Source: Muribaculaceae bacterium (GTDB lineage Bacteria > Bacteroidota > Bacteroidia > Bacteroidales > Muribaculaceae). From it: DNA of 5,973 bases. Position 1 is the first letter of the stretch; each line of letters starts with the position of its first letter. The translations under genes and the position numbers were made by a program. Positions 5,812 through 5,973 of this stretch are shown here, one piece after another. Location: NCBI GenBank assembly GCA_009775535.1, contig VSPW01000123.1:1-5973 (forward strand), read 5' to 3'. Below the pieces are notes generated by a model, which worked only from the letters and a program-made list of their open reading frames with translations, was not told the origin of the DNA and did no database searches.

Positions 5812-5973
5812 AGACAGGCGTCATTTTACAGGTGCTGATCTGCACCTGCGGGGAAACGGGGCTTGAAAAAGTTGCGGCAATGACACTTCCGCAGGCAGCC
5901 GGGATCGGATATCTGGTAAGCATCCAGTCCAAAACCATGCCCCCAGTTCCTGAAAGCATAGACACAAGGGAAA
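5808..5973 (+). CDS. Glycosyltransferase family 2-like protein, 5' part only
   Basis: The gene starts with GTG at 5808, in a GTGA overlap with the stop codon of the GT-B gene, and runs off the right edge after 55 codons. The visible protein has LQVLICTCGETGLEKVAAM (7-25) and a later IGYLVSIQS strand (around 34-42). This resembles Bacteroidetes GT2-like proteins that start with LQVLICTYGE followed by a YLVSxQ strand and, further on, a GLSRNRN motif; that later part is not in the window. Cys14 stands where I recall an aromatic residue. The strong ribosome binding site and the 4-bp overlap indicate translational coupling, so the enzyme is probably made together with the two upstream glycosyltransferases for the same glycan. 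The DxD motif cannot be checked, so the class rests on the N-terminal pattern and the context. Confidence 0.65.
   Translation, partial: MKTGVILQVLICTCGETGLEKVAAMTLPQAAGIGYLVSIQSKTMPPVPESIDTRE

Noticed and set aside
1..5973. Search for CRISPR repeats, tRNA or rRNA genes, insertion sequence ends, phage or toxin-antitoxin genes.
   Set aside because: No repeated units, cloverleaf-like segments, transposase motifs or small unexplained genes were found; nearly all sequence is accounted for by the genes listed.

Overview
The window looks like a chromosomal segment from a gut-type Bacteroidales bacterium. The evidence is protein-level resemblance of the topoisomerase IV subunit B, CoaD and SurE proteins to Bacteroidales forms as I remember them, a Bacteroidetes-style -7 promoter element (TAnnTTTG) upstream of parE, and a general lack of Shine-Dalgarno sequences. 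Base composition looks moderate to slightly GC-rich by eye, which would suit Muribaculaceae, but I cannot fix the family from this sequence. The coding density is very high: every stretch longer than 134 bases carries a gene.

Layout. Positions 1-434 (+) hold the 3' part of a gene for an EFR1-type protein, a flavodoxin fused to a two-cluster ferredoxin. It converges on, and overlaps by 58 bp, a minus-strand housekeeping group. That group reads right to left as parE (topoisomerase IV subunit B), coaD (phosphopantetheine adenylyltransferase) and surE (5'/3'-nucleotidase). parE and coaD overlap by 20 bp and coaD and surE are 22 bp apart, so they are probably one transcript starting at a promoter near 3660. 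A 134-bp divergent intergenic region follows. A plus-strand glycosyltransferase cluster then begins: a complete GT-A/GT2 enzyme, a complete GT-B enzyme 10 bp downstream, and the first 55 codons of a third glycosyltransferase whose GTG start overlaps the stop of the second gene.

How the genes may work together. The minus-strand genes are core functions (chromosome decatenation, coenzyme A synthesis, nucleotide phosphate hydrolysis), linked by co-transcription rather than by a shared pathway. The plus-strand glycosyltransferases probably act in sequence on one surface glycan (lipopolysaccharide, capsule or protein O-glycan). The acceptor and sugar donors cannot be read from the sequence.

I found no CRISPR array, tRNA, rRNA, insertion sequence, phage gene or clear new defence system. 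The points most worth a second look are: the ferredoxin gene tail that coincides exactly with its overlap into surE, the GT-B enzyme that lacks the usual EX7E glutamates and carries a seven-G tract, an isolated perfect AGGAGG site at the GT-B/GT2 junction, and single substitutions in the SurE and CoaD signature motifs.
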